Positions 9,217-18,880 of a DNA stretch of 64,000 nucleotides are shown here, in pieces; within the stretch, counting starts at the first letter, position 1; each line of letters starts with the position of its first letter. The stretch lies in assembly GCA_012519055.1 (NCBI GenBank), contig JAAYQU010000045.1, positions 124,001-188,000 of the forward strand, in the 5' to 3' direction. The DNA comes from Bacteroidales bacterium (GTDB lineage: Bacteria; Bacteroidota; Bacteroidia; Bacteroidales; Salinivirgaceae). The notes beneath the pieces are model-generated. The model made no database searches and had not been told where the DNA came from. It worked only from the letters and a program-made list of their open reading frames with translations. The translations under genes and the position numbers were made by a program.

Positions 9217-12200
9217 ATGTTTAAAATTGAGAAACACCCCATTTTGACAGTACCGTCGGGGGATACTGTCACCTTTAAATTTAACGGACAAGATATTGTT
9301 GGCGAGCGTGGGTTAACAATTGCAGCAGCACTACATCAGGCAGGTTATCCTGTTCATAGTCACAGTTTAACAGATAGAAACAGATCGCTTGAATGCGGTA
9401 TTGGCAAGTGCGGTGCTTGCGAAATGCTTGTTGACGGAGATGTTAGACGTATCTGTATAACAAAAGTTGATAACGTTAAAGAAGTTTCCGAAATTCCGAA
9501 AGATTACAATCCTCATGTTAAGAAGGTTGACTTAGAAAAACAGACTAAGATATATAAAACTACAGTAGCCATAATTGGGGCAGGTCCTGCAGGATTGGCA
9601 ACTCGAGAAATTCTCAATAGTAACAATGTTGACAATATCGTTATCGATAATAACGATCGTATCGGGGGGCAATTTACAATGCAAACACACCAGTTTTTCT
9701 TTTTTGAGAGTGAGAAAAAATTCGGTGGCATGCGTGGTTTTGATATTGCAGAAACGTTGGCAGGAGACGATCGTTCGGGAATTATCTTAAATACAACTAT
9801 TTGGGATATTCTTGAAGGTAAACGCTTAGCTGCAAAAAATATAGTAACAGACGAAATATTTTACATAGATGCCGATCATTTGGTAATAGCAACAGGAGCA
9901 GTTCCGTTTATGCCTGCTTTCGAAAACGATGATCTCCCGGGAGTATATACCGCTGCAGTTGTGCAAAAAATGATGAATAATGAGTTTACTCTATTGGGTA
10001 AAAATATTTTAACCGTAGGAGCGGGCAATATTGGTTATTTAACAAGCTATCAGGCTATACAGGCGGGAGCTAAAGTAAAAGCTATTATTGAGGCAATGCC
10101 GCACGAAGGAGGATTCCCTGTACAAGCCAATAGGGTTCGTCGCCTTGGTATTCCAATTTACACTTCGCATGTTTTGCTTAAAGCTATTCCAAATGCCGAT
10201 CATACAGGAGTTGTAGGTGCAGTAGTTGCTGAAGCTAAAAATTTTAAACCGGTTCCGGGTACAGAAAAAGTTATTGAAGGTATAGATCTGATAAATATTT
10301 GTACAGGATTAGTTCCCGACAACCAGTTGTTAATCAAAGGAAAAGAGATTTTTGGGCGATACGTTTATGGTGTTGGCGACGCCGTAAGAATAGGCGAGGG
10401 AACAAGTGCTGTTTTGCGTGGTAAACAAGCAGCTTTCGAGATACTCGAAGATTTAGGAAAACGATATAACTACAACGATTTTTTAAGAATAAGCAAAGAG
10501 TATATTGATTCTCAACAACATCCAACAAGAATTATAGAAAAACCATATATGCCTTCTACCGAACGAATGAAAAAACCATTCGTTATGATAGATTGTCTGT
10601 ACGGGTTTGCTTGTAACCCTTGTGCATTTGCTTGTCCACACGGAGCTATTACAAAAACATCGTCGAGTACTGTACCACAAATTGATTACAATAAGTGTAT
10701 TGGCTGTATGATTTGTGTCACAATGTGTCCGGGTTTAGCTATTTTTGGATACAATGTTGAGAAACAGCAACTCTTTTTGCCTATTGAGTATGAAGTTACG
10801 GAAGGTGCCGAGGTGTTTATAGTAAACAATAACGGCGAAAAACTTGGTGAAGGTGTTGTTGAAAAGATAATGGTCAAACCAAATAAAACCAATTTAGCTC
10901 GCGTAAAAGTTACTTTGGGATTGAGAGGGCATTTAACAGAGGCTCGTGGTTTTATTGTTAAAGATAATTATCCGGAACCAATAAGTTTCTCTCCGTATAA
11001 AGATAAAGATGAAGCTGATAAGCTTATATGCCATTGCGAAGATGTTTCGTTGGACGAGATATTACAAATTATAGGCGATAGGAAATTTATTTCAATAGAT
11101 GAGATAAAACACATTACTCGCTTAGGCATGGGAGCTTGTCGCGGGAAGCGATGTATAAAACGACTGAGCATGTCATTGGCTGAGAAAGGAATACAGATAG
11201 TTGGCGAAGCTACACCACGTGGACCAATGGCAAATCAACTATCGATGGGTGAAATTTATCCAAAGAGTGTTAAAGAGCAAATAATTGTCGATTTAAAAGG
11301 TAATACACCACGCAGAGTTAAAACACAGATTTTGATAGCAGGTGGAGGAATGGCAGGAAGTTCTCTATTCCGTTATGCTGCTGAGGCAGGAATGAAGCCT
11401 GTACTTATAAATTATGGACGAGGTTCATCATGGAGAAATATCGCAGGTGGCAGACCGGCGTTTAGTGTTCCTGAGCTTGCAGATATTGCAACAAATAATC
11501 TTCATCTGTTCAAAGAGTTACAGAAAATTAGCAATATCAACTTCTATCAGACTAACTATATTTCCTTTGCACACGACCAAGCCACTTACGAAGCTTTAGA
11601 TAAATCGCGGGAGTGGAGCAATGCGTACATGATATCTCCTGCACAATTCAGAAAAGAGATAAGTGAATCATTTAACCCCAATGGAACCAAATACCTGGGA
11701 GCATTAGTTACAAAAGATTGTTGGCAGGCTACACCAGGTCTTACAATCGACTTAATTCGCCAGTTAGGAATTAAAAGTGGCGGAGAGATACTTGAAGATT
11801 GTAAGCTTATAAGAGTTGAAAAAGTTGGAAACAGGTATATCTCATTAGTCAAAGACCACAATCAAGAGTATATTGAGTACGATTCTGAACTGTTTATCAA
11901 TGCATTAGGTTATGAGGCAGATAAGTTTGCACAACAGTTAGGATACGAAACAGGATTATATCCTGTTAAGCACCAGGCATTTATAACACGCAGACTGCCT
12001 ATGTTGGGAGTAAACGGAAAATCATTGGATATGTTGATTGATCGTAGGCATTATAAAGGATTTACAGCGGTTTATGGTCAGCAACTTGCTGAAACAGGTC
12101 AGATAATTGGCTGTGCATCGCCTGCAAATGAGCCTATGCATGCAAACAGACCACTTGCTATCAATGATAAAGACTTTTTGAATATTGTTTCCGAAGTTTT

Positions 12201-12447
12201 CTGTGATTGGATTCCACAACTAACATCTGTAGGAATGCAGGCAATTTGGGCAGGTTACTATACGGAACCAAGAATGATTGTTGACCCCGCAAAAGGACTT
12301 ATGGTGGGATTGCGTGGGCAAGGCTTTATGCTTTCAATGTATTTGGCAAAAATGTATATCCAAGCTATTACAGGTCAAAAAACACCTGAATATTTTAAAA
12401 AATTATCACTTGAAGGAGAAGGCATAAAAGAAGATGTGTTTAAATAA
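9217..12447 (+). CDS. Fused 2Fe-2S / FAD / 4Fe-4S / BFD / DAO dehydrogenase, HcnABC- or opine-dehydrogenase-like
   Basis: A 1076-residue redox protein that carries, in one chain, parts usually found as separate subunits. Residues 1-100: a 2Fe-2S domain with Cys60, 65, 68 and 80. About 115-450: a FAD/NAD(P) disulfide-reductase-like domain (AIIGAGPAGLATRE and TVGAGNIGYLTSY). About 455-510: a two-cluster ferredoxin-like insert with Cx5Cx2Cx3C and Cx2Cx2Cx3C. About 606-660: a BFD-type 2Fe-2S domain (CHCED, then GACRGKRC). From about 705: a DAO-type FAD amine oxidase domain (IAGGGMAGSS, ending GLRGQGFMLSMYLAKMY). HcnA, HcnB and HcnC of hydrogen cyanide synthase, and opine, proline and hydroxyproline dehydrogenases, have these domains as separate chains. 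The substrate is probably an amino or imino acid; which one cannot be read from the sequence. Stand-alone gene with its own terminator. Confidence 0.85.
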   Translation: MFKIEKHPILTVPSGDTVTFKFNGQDIVGERGLTIAAALHQAGYPVHSHSLTDRNRSLECGIGKCGACEMLVDGDVRRICITKVDNVKEVSEIPKDYNPHVKKVDLEKQTKIYKTTVAIIGAGPAGLATREILNSNNVDNIVIDNNDRIGGQFTMQTHQFFFFESEKKFGGMRGFDIAETLAGDDRSGIILNTTIWDILEGKRLAAKNIVTDEIFYIDADHLVIATGAVPFMPAFENDDLPGVYTAAVVQKMMNNEFTLLGKNILTVGAGNIGYLTSYQAIQAGAKVKAIIEAMPHEGGFPVQANRVRRLGIPIYTSHVLLKAIPNADHTGVVGAVVAEAKNFKPVPGTEKVIEGIDLINICTGLVPDNQLLIKGKEIFGRYVYGVGDAVRIGEGTSAVLRGKQAAFEILEDLGKRYNYNDFLRISKEYIDSQQHPTRIIEKPYMPSTERMKKPFVMIDCLYGFACNPCAFACPHGAITKTSSSTVPQIDYNKCIGCMICVTMCPGLAIFGYNVEKQQLFLPIEYEVTEGAEVFIVNNNGEKLGEGVVEKIMVKPNKTNLARVKVTLGLRGHLTEARGFIVKDNYPEPISFSPYKDKDEADKLICHCEDVSLDEILQIIGDRKFISIDEIKHITRLGMGACRGKRCIKRLSMSLAEKGIQIVGEATPRGPMANQLSMGEIYPKSVKEQIIVDLKGNTPRRVKTQILIAGGGMAGSSLFRYAAEAGMKPVLINYGRGSSWRNIAGGRPAFSVPELADIATNNLHLFKELQKISNINFYQTNYISFAHDQATYEALDKSREWSNAYMISPAQFRKEISESFNPNGTKYLGALVTKDCWQATPGLTIDLIRQLGIKSGGEILEDCKLIRVEKVGNRYISLVKDHNQEYIEYDSELFINALGYEADKFAQQLGYETGLYPVKHQAFITRRLPMLGVNGKSLDMLIDRRHYKGFTAVYGQQLAETGQIIGCASPANEPMHANRPLAINDKDFLNIVSEVFCDWIPQLTSVGMQAIWAGYYTEPRMIVDPAKGLMVGLRGQGFMLSMYLAKMYIQAITGQKTPEYFKKLSLEGEGIKEDVFK

Positions 12448-12507
12448 AAGCAACCAAAAATTTTTAATTATCTTATTACCTTAAAATAAATATTTTTATT
12501 AAAATTT

Positions 12508-12549
12508 GAAGCCCAGTATCAATTTTGATATTTGGGCTTCGGTTTTTTT
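12508..12549 (+). terminator. Strong Rho-independent terminator
   Basis: GAAGCCCA (12508-12515) pairs with TGGGCTTC (12533-12540); the interior ATCAA/TTGAT extends the hairpin. A run of seven T follows after GG. It ends the dehydrogenase transcript 60 nt past its stop. Confidence 0.85.
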
Positions 12550-12645
12550 CGTTTCGTAAAATAGTTATAACTTTGGAGACAATTATCAGATCTAAAATGG
12601 ATTTTGAATCAAACCTATTGACAATCTTTTTTATAACCATCACTT

Positions 12646-12653
12646 TATATTTG
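12646..12653 (+). promoter_or_regulatory. Probable -7 promoter element
   Basis: TATATTTG fits TAnnTTTG and lies 25 nt before the ATG of the lipoprotein gene. A TTG at 12618-12620 is 25 nt upstream, longer than the usual 19-21, so the -33 element is uncertain. Confidence 0.45.
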
Positions 12654-12678
12654 TAGTTTAATAAAATATTGTAGGTAA

Positions 12679-13362
12679 ATGAGATATATATTTCTTGTTT
12701 TAATAGGTTCTCTTTTGCTTTTTTCGTGCCAAAAATTAAATAGAGGCAAACAACAGAAAGCAAAAGAATTTACTTATAAATTATCTTATTTAGTTGGAGT
12801 TGAGGAGCATCCTGCTGTTGCAATAATGCCCGAAAAGTTAGTTGTTTACTACACAAAAGATCATATATATTATAAAGCCGAAGGTTGGATGGGTTTTTTT
12901 TCTTCAGCACAAATAATTAGTATCAAAGATAGCACAAGAACGCTTTTAGCCAAGTTTATGGATAAAAAATATGCTAATATTCAATTGTTGAAAGATAAAC
13001 CATTGAAATTTGAAAATTCTGAACATTTATCGATAAGTGATGATGTCAACATGCTGAAATTTAAAGGATTTGATGCTGTAGAATGCGATATTTATTTATC
13101 CGGAAAATATAATGGAGAAAAAAAAGTTATATATACAAACCATTTTGACATTGAAAATCCAAATATTGGCACACCTTTTTGTAGTATAGAAGGCATATTG
13201 TTAAACTACACTATATCGATGATGGGAATACCTGTAACTATTGAACTACTCGATAGTAAGGATACTCTCATTGATGATTCAATGTTAACAGTATCTGATG
13301 ACTACCAAATAGTGGATCGTGAAAAATTTGAAACGGTTGTTGATGAATACTTGCCTAAATAA
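12679..13362 (+). CDS. Hypothetical lipoprotein upstream of ftsK
   Basis: A 227-residue protein with leader MRYIFLVLIGSLLLFSC, a lipobox with Cys at residue 17. The mature part has a polar linker and then alternating strands; it contains YLVGVEEHPAVAIMPEKLVVYYTKDHIYYKAEGW and a later FKGFDAVECDIYL. The general look resembles proteins that probe periplasmic ligands, but I recognise no family. A TATATTTG element sits just upstream and a terminator isolates it from the dehydrogenase, while ftsK starts 30 nt after it, so it may be the first gene of an ftsK-lolA transcript. Confidence 0.75.
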   Translation: MRYIFLVLIGSLLLFSCQKLNRGKQQKAKEFTYKLSYLVGVEEHPAVAIMPEKLVVYYTKDHIYYKAEGWMGFFSSAQIISIKDSTRTLLAKFMDKKYANIQLLKDKPLKFENSEHLSISDDVNMLKFKGFDAVECDIYLSGKYNGEKKVIYTNHFDIENPNIGTPFCSIEGILLNYTISMMGIPVTIELLDSKDTLIDDSMLTVSDDYQIVDREKFETVVDEYLPK

Positions 13363-13392
13363 AAAAGGTTTTTTATATTGTTTTTTAAATAT

Positions 13393-15945
13393 ATGGCAAA
13401 AAGAACTAAAAATAAAAACGAAAACAGAGCCAAATCAAAGAGAGGCAACGATAAAAGAATTCCAATTCTTTTAGGGTTGTTTTTCGTGGGGCTATCGTTT
13501 ATTATTTTGGTATCATTTATCTCCTTCTTATTCTCGTGGCAATCCGATAGTATGATAATGGATATTTCTGTAGGAGAGCTACTTACAGATGTTGATATAA
13601 AATACTCGAACTGGATGGGAAAATTAGGTGTTTTTCTGTCAGTTACATTAATTACCAAATGGGTAGGAGTCCCTGCCTTTTTGATAATACCAATAATATT
13701 CTTATTTGGGATGAGATTTTTTGGAAAAAAAATCATGCCATTTCGAGCAACAGCTATTCGCTTAATTGTTGTAATGTTTTGGTTATCAATAGCATTGAGC
13801 TACCTGTTTGTTGATAGATATTTTTTATTAGGAGGTGCCCACGGACACTATATGTCAAGGTGGATTGAGTCAATGTTGGGAAAAGCAGGGACAGGACTTT
13901 TTATTCTGTTTTTGGCAATTGGTATAATAGCATTTTTGTTTGAGCCGATATTTGAGAAAATAGTAAACTATTTTAGAAATATCGCCACCAATTCTAAAAA
14001 ACATAGCGATACGGAGACAGAACAAAATGAGTTGGACACGAGAATAGAAACAATCGGAACCGGCTCATCGGAGATTAAAATTAACGTTGTTGGAAAAGAA
14101 GATATTGAAGAAGACACTCAAAGTGTAACAGATAACGAAATAGACACAGATACAGATTCATATGATTTTGTTGTGGAAAAACCGCAAAGCGAAGATCATG
14201 AATCATTAGAAAACGACTCTTTTGACATATCAGAACCAAGTCCAATCCCAATAGATCCCAACGATGCAGACAACAATTTATTAGATGTAGAGTTAGTTGA
14301 AGACGATATGGCTGATAATGATACTGATTCAATATCTAAGAATATAGGCAAATATTCAGGAGAAGTTGGATTTGAAATTGAACAAGGTGTTGAAGATGAT
14401 GAGGAATCAGAAGAAAACTTGAGGACAATAGCCGAGGGAAAATATGATCCTAAATTAGAACTATCTAACTATCAGTATCCTACATTAGCCTTATTGCCAA
14501 AAGTAGACAAGTCTGATAGTAATGTTTCAGACAGTGAGTTGCAGGAAAATAAAGATAAGATTGTAACAACACTTGCAAACTACGATATCAAAATCGTGTC
14601 AATAAAGGCTACAATTGGGCCTACTGTCACACTTTACGAAATAGTTCCTGCTCCCGGAGTTAGAATATCAAAGATTAAAAACCTGGAGAACGATATAGCT
14701 CTTAGTCTAGCAGCACTTGGAATTAGAATTATTGCACCCATACCAGGGAAGGGAACGGTTGGAATTGAAGTGCCTAATCAAAATCCCGACGTTGTTTCAA
14801 TGCGCTCTGTTTTGGCAAGTAAGAAATTTCAGGAAACAGAATTTGAACTTCCCTTGGCTCTAGGCAAAACAATAACAAACGAAGCATTTATTATTGATCT
14901 TGTAAAAGCTCCACACTTATTAGTTGCGGGTGCAACAGGACAAGGTAAGTCGGTGGGTTTGAACGCAATTTTAACGAGCCTGTTGTATAAAAAACATCCA
15001 GCTGAATTAAAGTTGGTGTTAATAGACCCCAAAAAGGTGGAATTAACGCTCTATAACAAACTTGATAAACATTTTCTTGCAAGTTTGCCAGATAATGACG
15101 AACCTATTATAACCGATACTACCAAAGTTATTTACACGTTGAATAGTTTGTGCTTAGAGATGGATAATCGTTACGATCTGTTGAAAATGGCACATGTGCG
15201 GAATATCAAGGAGTATAACGAGAAGTTTATCAATAGGCGTTTAAATCCAAATAAAGGACATAAATATATGCCCTATATAGTGGTTATTATTGATGAATAC
15301 GCAGACTTGATAATGACTGCAGGAAAAGAGATTGAAATGCCTCTTGCTAGAATAGCACAGTTGGCAAGAGCAATTGGAATACATATGGTAATTGCAACTC
15401 AAAGACCGACGACAAATATTATTACAGGTTTGATAAAAGCAAACTTTCCGGCAAGAATAGCCTTTAGAGTTGCACAGGGTATTGACAGTAAGACAATTTT
15501 AGATGGTCCGGGAGCAAATCAACTAATAGGGAGAGGAGATATGCTGGTTTCTCTTGGCAGTGAACTTGTGAGAGTTCAATGTGCTTTTGTTGACACACCA
15601 GAGGTTGATGCTATTACCGATTATATCTCCAAACAACAAGCTTATTCCAGTATATATGAGTTACCTGAATATGTGCCTGAAAATAGTGGTTTAGACCCCG
15701 CGTCAGTCGATTTACAACAGAGAGATGCTCTTTTTGAAGATGCGGCACGACTATTGGTAATCCATCAACAGGGTAGCACTTCGCTAATCCAAAGAAAATT
15801 TAGTATAGGATATAATAGAGCAGGAAGAATAATTGACCAACTTGAAGCTGCAGGAATAGTTGGACCTTTTGAAGGTAGTAAAGCCAGACAGGTACTTATT
15901 CCCGATGAGTATTCACTTGAGCAGTTGCTAAAGAATCTTGAATAA
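13393..15945 (+). CDS. ftsK: DNA translocase FtsK/SpoIIIE
   Basis: An 850-residue translocase that moves DNA and clears the chromosome dimer region at the division septum. I start at the ATG at 13393; a TTG 15 nt earlier is possible but adds nothing. Four TM segments fill residues 20-190. A long acidic, Asp/Glu/Ser-rich linker follows (about 205-360). The motor has Walker A GATGQGKSVGLN (about 511-522) and Walker B YIVVIIDEYADLIMT, then QRPTTNIITGLIKANFPARIAFRV. The gamma winged-helix domain that reads polar DNA signals is intact near the C terminus (TSLIQRKFSIGYNRAGRIIDQLEAAGIVG). It is followed after 51 nt by a LolA-like gene, an arrangement often seen in Bacteroidota. Confidence 0.96.
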   Translation: MAKRTKNKNENRAKSKRGNDKRIPILLGLFFVGLSFIILVSFISFLFSWQSDSMIMDISVGELLTDVDIKYSNWMGKLGVFLSVTLITKWVGVPAFLIIPIIFLFGMRFFGKKIMPFRATAIRLIVVMFWLSIALSYLFVDRYFLLGGAHGHYMSRWIESMLGKAGTGLFILFLAIGIIAFLFEPIFEKIVNYFRNIATNSKKHSDTETEQNELDTRIETIGTGSSEIKINVVGKEDIEEDTQSVTDNEIDTDTDSYDFVVEKPQSEDHESLENDSFDISEPSPIPIDPNDADNNLLDVELVEDDMADNDTDSISKNIGKYSGEVGFEIEQGVEDDEESEENLRTIAEGKYDPKLELSNYQYPTLALLPKVDKSDSNVSDSELQENKDKIVTTLANYDIKIVSIKATIGPTVTLYEIVPAPGVRISKIKNLENDIALSLAALGIRIIAPIPGKGTVGIEVPNQNPDVVSMRSVLASKKFQETEFELPLALGKTITNEAFIIDLVKAPHLLVAGATGQGKSVGLNAILTSLLYKKHPAELKLVLIDPKKVELTLYNKLDKHFLASLPDNDEPIITDTTKVIYTLNSLCLEMDNRYDLLKMAHVRNIKEYNEKFINRRLNPNKGHKYMPYIVVIIDEYADLIMTAGKEIEMPLARIAQLARAIGIHMVIATQRPTTNIITGLIKANFPARIAFRVAQGIDSKTILDGPGANQLIGRGDMLVSLGSELVRVQCAFVDTPEVDAITDYISKQQAYSSIYELPEYVPENSGLDPASVDLQQRDALFEDAARLLVIHQQGSTSLIQRKFSIGYNRAGRIIDQLEAAGIVGPFEGSKARQVLIPDEYSLEQLLKNLE

Positions 15946-15996
15946 AAAAAACGTATAATTTATAGTATAAAGTTAACAACCTAAAAAATCATTAAA

Positions 15997-16647
15997 ATGA
16001 AAAACCTATTGTTATTTTTAATCGTTTCGTTACCAATTTTAACTAACGCACAGTATGATCCTGCTGCTCGAACACTTCTCGATAAAGTATCAAAAAATAC
16101 AAAGTCGTGGAAAACGGTAAAAATTGAGTTTAACGCATTGATTACTACAGCAGAGCCTAAAACTGAAGAGAATCATAAAGGGACACTTTGGCAAAAGCAA
16201 GATAAATATAAGTTAGTCTTGATGGAGTCGGAGACATATTGTAATGGCAAACATAAATGGGTATATATGCCAGAAGTTGAAGAGGTGAATTTATATAATG
16301 TTGATAAAAGCAAAAGTGAAAGCCTTTTAGATAATCCTCAACAGATTTTTACAATTTACACCAAAGGGTTTAAGTATCAGTTAATTGGAGAAATAAGCGA
16401 GGCGGGAAAAACATTGACCGAAGTAGAGCTTGTTCCGGAAAACAGAAATGTTGAGTACTTTAAAATCAAAGTGTTAATTGATAAAGCGAACAACAGAATT
16501 GAACAAATTAAATACTTCTCAAAAGATGGCTCTAGAATTACTGTCAGTGTAATAAAATACACTATTGATCAGGCATATCCGGACGACTTTTTTACTTTCG
16601 ACATAAATAAACATAAGGATGTTATATTAATTGATATGACTGAATAG
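15997..16647 (+). CDS. LolA-like outer-membrane lipoprotein carrier
   Basis: A 216-residue periplasmic protein with leader MKNLLLFLIVSLPILTNAQ. The mature chain matches the LolA fold: an N-terminal helix (ARTLLDKVSKNTKSWKTVKIEFNALI), then half-barrel strands with GTLWQKQDKYKLVLMESETYCNGKHKWVYMPEVEEV, and a hydrophobic C-terminal part. LolA ferries lipoproteins across the periplasm to the outer membrane. The many lipoproteins in this window make such a carrier expected. Position directly after ftsK supports the call. Some LolA-like proteins have other roles, so I leave the symbol empty. Confidence 0.82.
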   Translation: MKNLLLFLIVSLPILTNAQYDPAARTLLDKVSKNTKSWKTVKIEFNALITTAEPKTEENHKGTLWQKQDKYKLVLMESETYCNGKHKWVYMPEVEEVNLYNVDKSKSESLLDNPQQIFTIYTKGFKYQLIGEISEAGKTLTEVELVPENRNVEYFKIKVLIDKANNRIEQIKYFSKDGSRITVSVIKYTIDQAYPDDFFTFDINKHKDVILIDMTE

Positions 16648-16711
16648 TGTTAAGTTTGAAGCAATTTGTGATAAAACCAGTCTTTATCAATACTGTAAAA
16701 TTATTAGCCTA

Positions 16712-18265
16712 ATGATGAGAAAGTTTTTGACAACTATTGCAATAATTGTATCGGTTTGCAACATTGCATTTTCGCAAATTGAAGAAGCGTCGATAGGATA
16801 TATACGTTTTTCAAAGCCGTATATTTCTAAAGGTGAGTTAGATATATCAAAAAACGGAACTCCATTTAAGTTTGCAGAACCGATTGATGTAGGCATAAAT
16901 ATTGCTGATTATGCAGAATTAAACCACGATAGAGGCACTATATCGTTAACTTGTCAGTCTGATGGCGCAAAATCGTTAAATGCAATATTGACAATCTCTT
17001 CAAGTTCAAGCAATTTTGAGTTGTTTATATCAGATCAAAATGATGATCAGCTGTTTGGACCATTCTCTTATGATGATTTTACCTATGGATACTTACCAAC
17101 TCCGCTTATATCAGGAGATGTACTGAAATTAAAAATTATTAAAAAGGACGCCATAACGCCCAATGTTACTCTCTTAACGCTTGGATATGATTATGTTGGA
17201 GTAGCTAATAAAGATGGATTTTACGGCTCATCGGGGAGTTGTAATATCGACGTCAGATGTCCGGAAGCAGTAGAGTGGGAAAATGAAAAAAGTTCGGTTG
17301 TTAGGCTTATAATAAACTCACAGTATCTTTGTTCTGGCGTAATTGTCAACAACTTACGAAATGACAAAAAGCCGTATATGCTCACCGCAAACCATTGTGT
17401 AGCAGATTCTATTACAGCGGCTAAAACAGTTGCATACTTTAATTATGAAAGTCCATCGTGTAACGGTCCAGACTCTCCGATACAACAAATTCGTCCAGGT
17501 TTTTTGATGCGTGCCACCAAAAACGATTCAATAGGAACCGTTGACTTTGCACTTTTGGAAGCGAAACAACCAATACCCGAACATTTTAATGCAAACTACG
17601 CAGGTTGGGACGCTTCGGGACGAACTCCAACAAATACAGTAGCAATACACCATCCTCGTGGAGACGTAAAGAAAATTTCGTTCAGTAATAAACCCCCTTT
17701 AATTACAAGTTATCCATACATAAGTAATTATGATAAAAACTCGTTTTGGAAGGTAACATATTGGGATTTAGGAACTACAGAAGGGGGGTCGAGTGGTTCA
17801 CCTTTATTTGATCAAAACCACAATGTTATTGGTGTTTTGACGGGAGGTACTGCTTCGTGTGAAAGTTTGAATCCTGATTATTTTACTCAGGTAGCATATG
17901 CTTGGGATAAGTATCCTGAAAAATCGCAACAGCTAAAATATTGGCTTAACCCTGATAATCTTCCTACACGTATCTGTGGAATACTCGGAATTGAAGATTT
18001 AGTTGATTATAACTCTGAGAGTGATGTGGAGTTATATCCAAATCCCACGTCAAGTAATTTTAGCTTCAAGTGGAGGGGGCAGGTAAATAAAGTGCTTAAT
18101 ATCGAAGTGTTTAGTTATTGTGGTAAAAAGATAGCACAATATCAGCAAAAAACACCACCCGACAAGATAATTAATTGCCAGACAGATTTACAACCAGGCT
18201 TTTATATTATCCATATTTACGACAATAAATATTCAAATAATGCCAAGTTATTGATAACCAAATAG
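16712..18265 (+). CDS. Secreted trypsin-fold serine endopeptidase with T9SS sorting tail
   Basis: A 517-residue secreted protease. Leader MMRKFLTTIAIIVSVCNIAFSQ is followed by an N-terminal beta domain of about 150 residues. The catalytic domain has His228 in MLTANHCVAD, Asp278 in TVDFALLEA and Ser361 in GGSSGSPLFD, the order and spacing of lysyl-endopeptidase-like S1 proteases in Bacteroidota. The last 85 residues form a type A T9SS tail (VELYPNPTSSNFSFKW to GFYIIHIYDNKYSNNAKLLITK), so it is carried through the outer membrane by the type IX system and anchored or released outside. Cleavage specificity cannot be read reliably here. It is 64 nt after the LolA-like gene, with no terminator in between. 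Confidence 0.92.
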   Translation: MMRKFLTTIAIIVSVCNIAFSQIEEASIGYIRFSKPYISKGELDISKNGTPFKFAEPIDVGINIADYAELNHDRGTISLTCQSDGAKSLNAILTISSSSSNFELFISDQNDDQLFGPFSYDDFTYGYLPTPLISGDVLKLKIIKKDAITPNVTLLTLGYDYVGVANKDGFYGSSGSCNIDVRCPEAVEWENEKSSVVRLIINSQYLCSGVIVNNLRNDKKPYMLTANHCVADSITAAKTVAYFNYESPSCNGPDSPIQQIRPGFLMRATKNDSIGTVDFALLEAKQPIPEHFNANYAGWDASGRTPTNTVAIHHPRGDVKKISFSNKPPLITSYPYISNYDKNSFWKVTYWDLGTTEGGSSGSPLFDQNHNVIGVLTGGTASCESLNPDYFTQVAYAWDKYPEKSQQLKYWLNPDNLPTRICGILGIEDLVDYNSESDVELYPNPTSSNFSFKWRGQVNKVLNIEVFSYCGKKIAQYQQKTPPDKIINCQTDLQPGFYIIHIYDNKYSNNAKLLITK

Positions 18266-18275
18266 GAATTCAATT

Positions 18276-18677
18276 TCAATGGTATGTATCTTCCGTAAAG
18301 AAATCTGTTTTTAATTTATTAACGACTATACCTATAATTAATATCAGACCGGCGACTATAAGTAAAAAGTGCCAATATTTGGAGACAAAATCATTGCCCA
18401 CTCCGTTCAATATTCCAGGATAAACACTTTCTATACGTGGTATAAGAAAAAAGACTCCAACTAACAGAAGCAGTAAGGGAACTACTTTGTCTCTTCTGGC
18501 AAAGCCGATAAGCGAAAGTAGTATAAGTAATATTGGCCAAGAGAAAATTATTAATTGTAGAGGCGGATTTAACAATCCAAAGTTGAAAGCATTAATAATT
18601 AAACAGGTTAAGATTAAAATAGTACCTATAACAGCTGTCAGACTGAGTCCCTCTTTTGCATCATTAAATGTACTCAT
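18276..18677 (-). CDS. Small membrane protein, LiaI/LiaF-TM (DUF5668)-like
   Basis: A 133-residue protein with four predicted TM helices: about 13-33, 38-58 (LQLIIFSWPILLILLSLIGF), 66-82 (VVPLLLLLVGVFFLIPRI) and 104-124 (HFLLIVAGLILIIGIVV). The pairs of helices separated by a short charged turn, with a PGIL segment, resemble the LiaI-LiaF TM region found in cell-envelope stress proteins. The soluble C-terminal domain of LiaF is missing. The gene is convergent with the protease, leaving 10 nt between stops. The family call is tentative. Confidence 0.6.
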   Translation of the reverse strand: MSTFNDAKEGLSLTAVIGTILILTCLIINAFNFGLLNPPLQLIIFSWPILLILLSLIGFARRDKVVPLLLLLVGVFFLIPRIESVYPGILNGVGNDFVSKYWHFLLIVAGLILIIGIVVNKLKTDFFTEDTYH

Positions 18678-18880
18678 TTTACACTCTTTTGAATATTGTA
18701 TTGCATACCATCAATCAAAATATATGCGACTGCATAATACAATAAAATTTGATTAAGCAAAGTTAGAGAACTCTACAAAGAAAATGATTAAGAAACTATT
18801 AAGATTAGGTTAAGGTTTTTTGCTGTGATGAAGTAAGTTTCCGCTCGCACACTTTACAAAAGCGCACGAACGGAGAGGGG

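Noticed and set aside
12476-12763. 95-residue minus-strand open frame
   Set aside because: It crosses the terminator, a promoter element and the start of the lipoprotein gene on the other strand; its composition is that of AT-rich noise.
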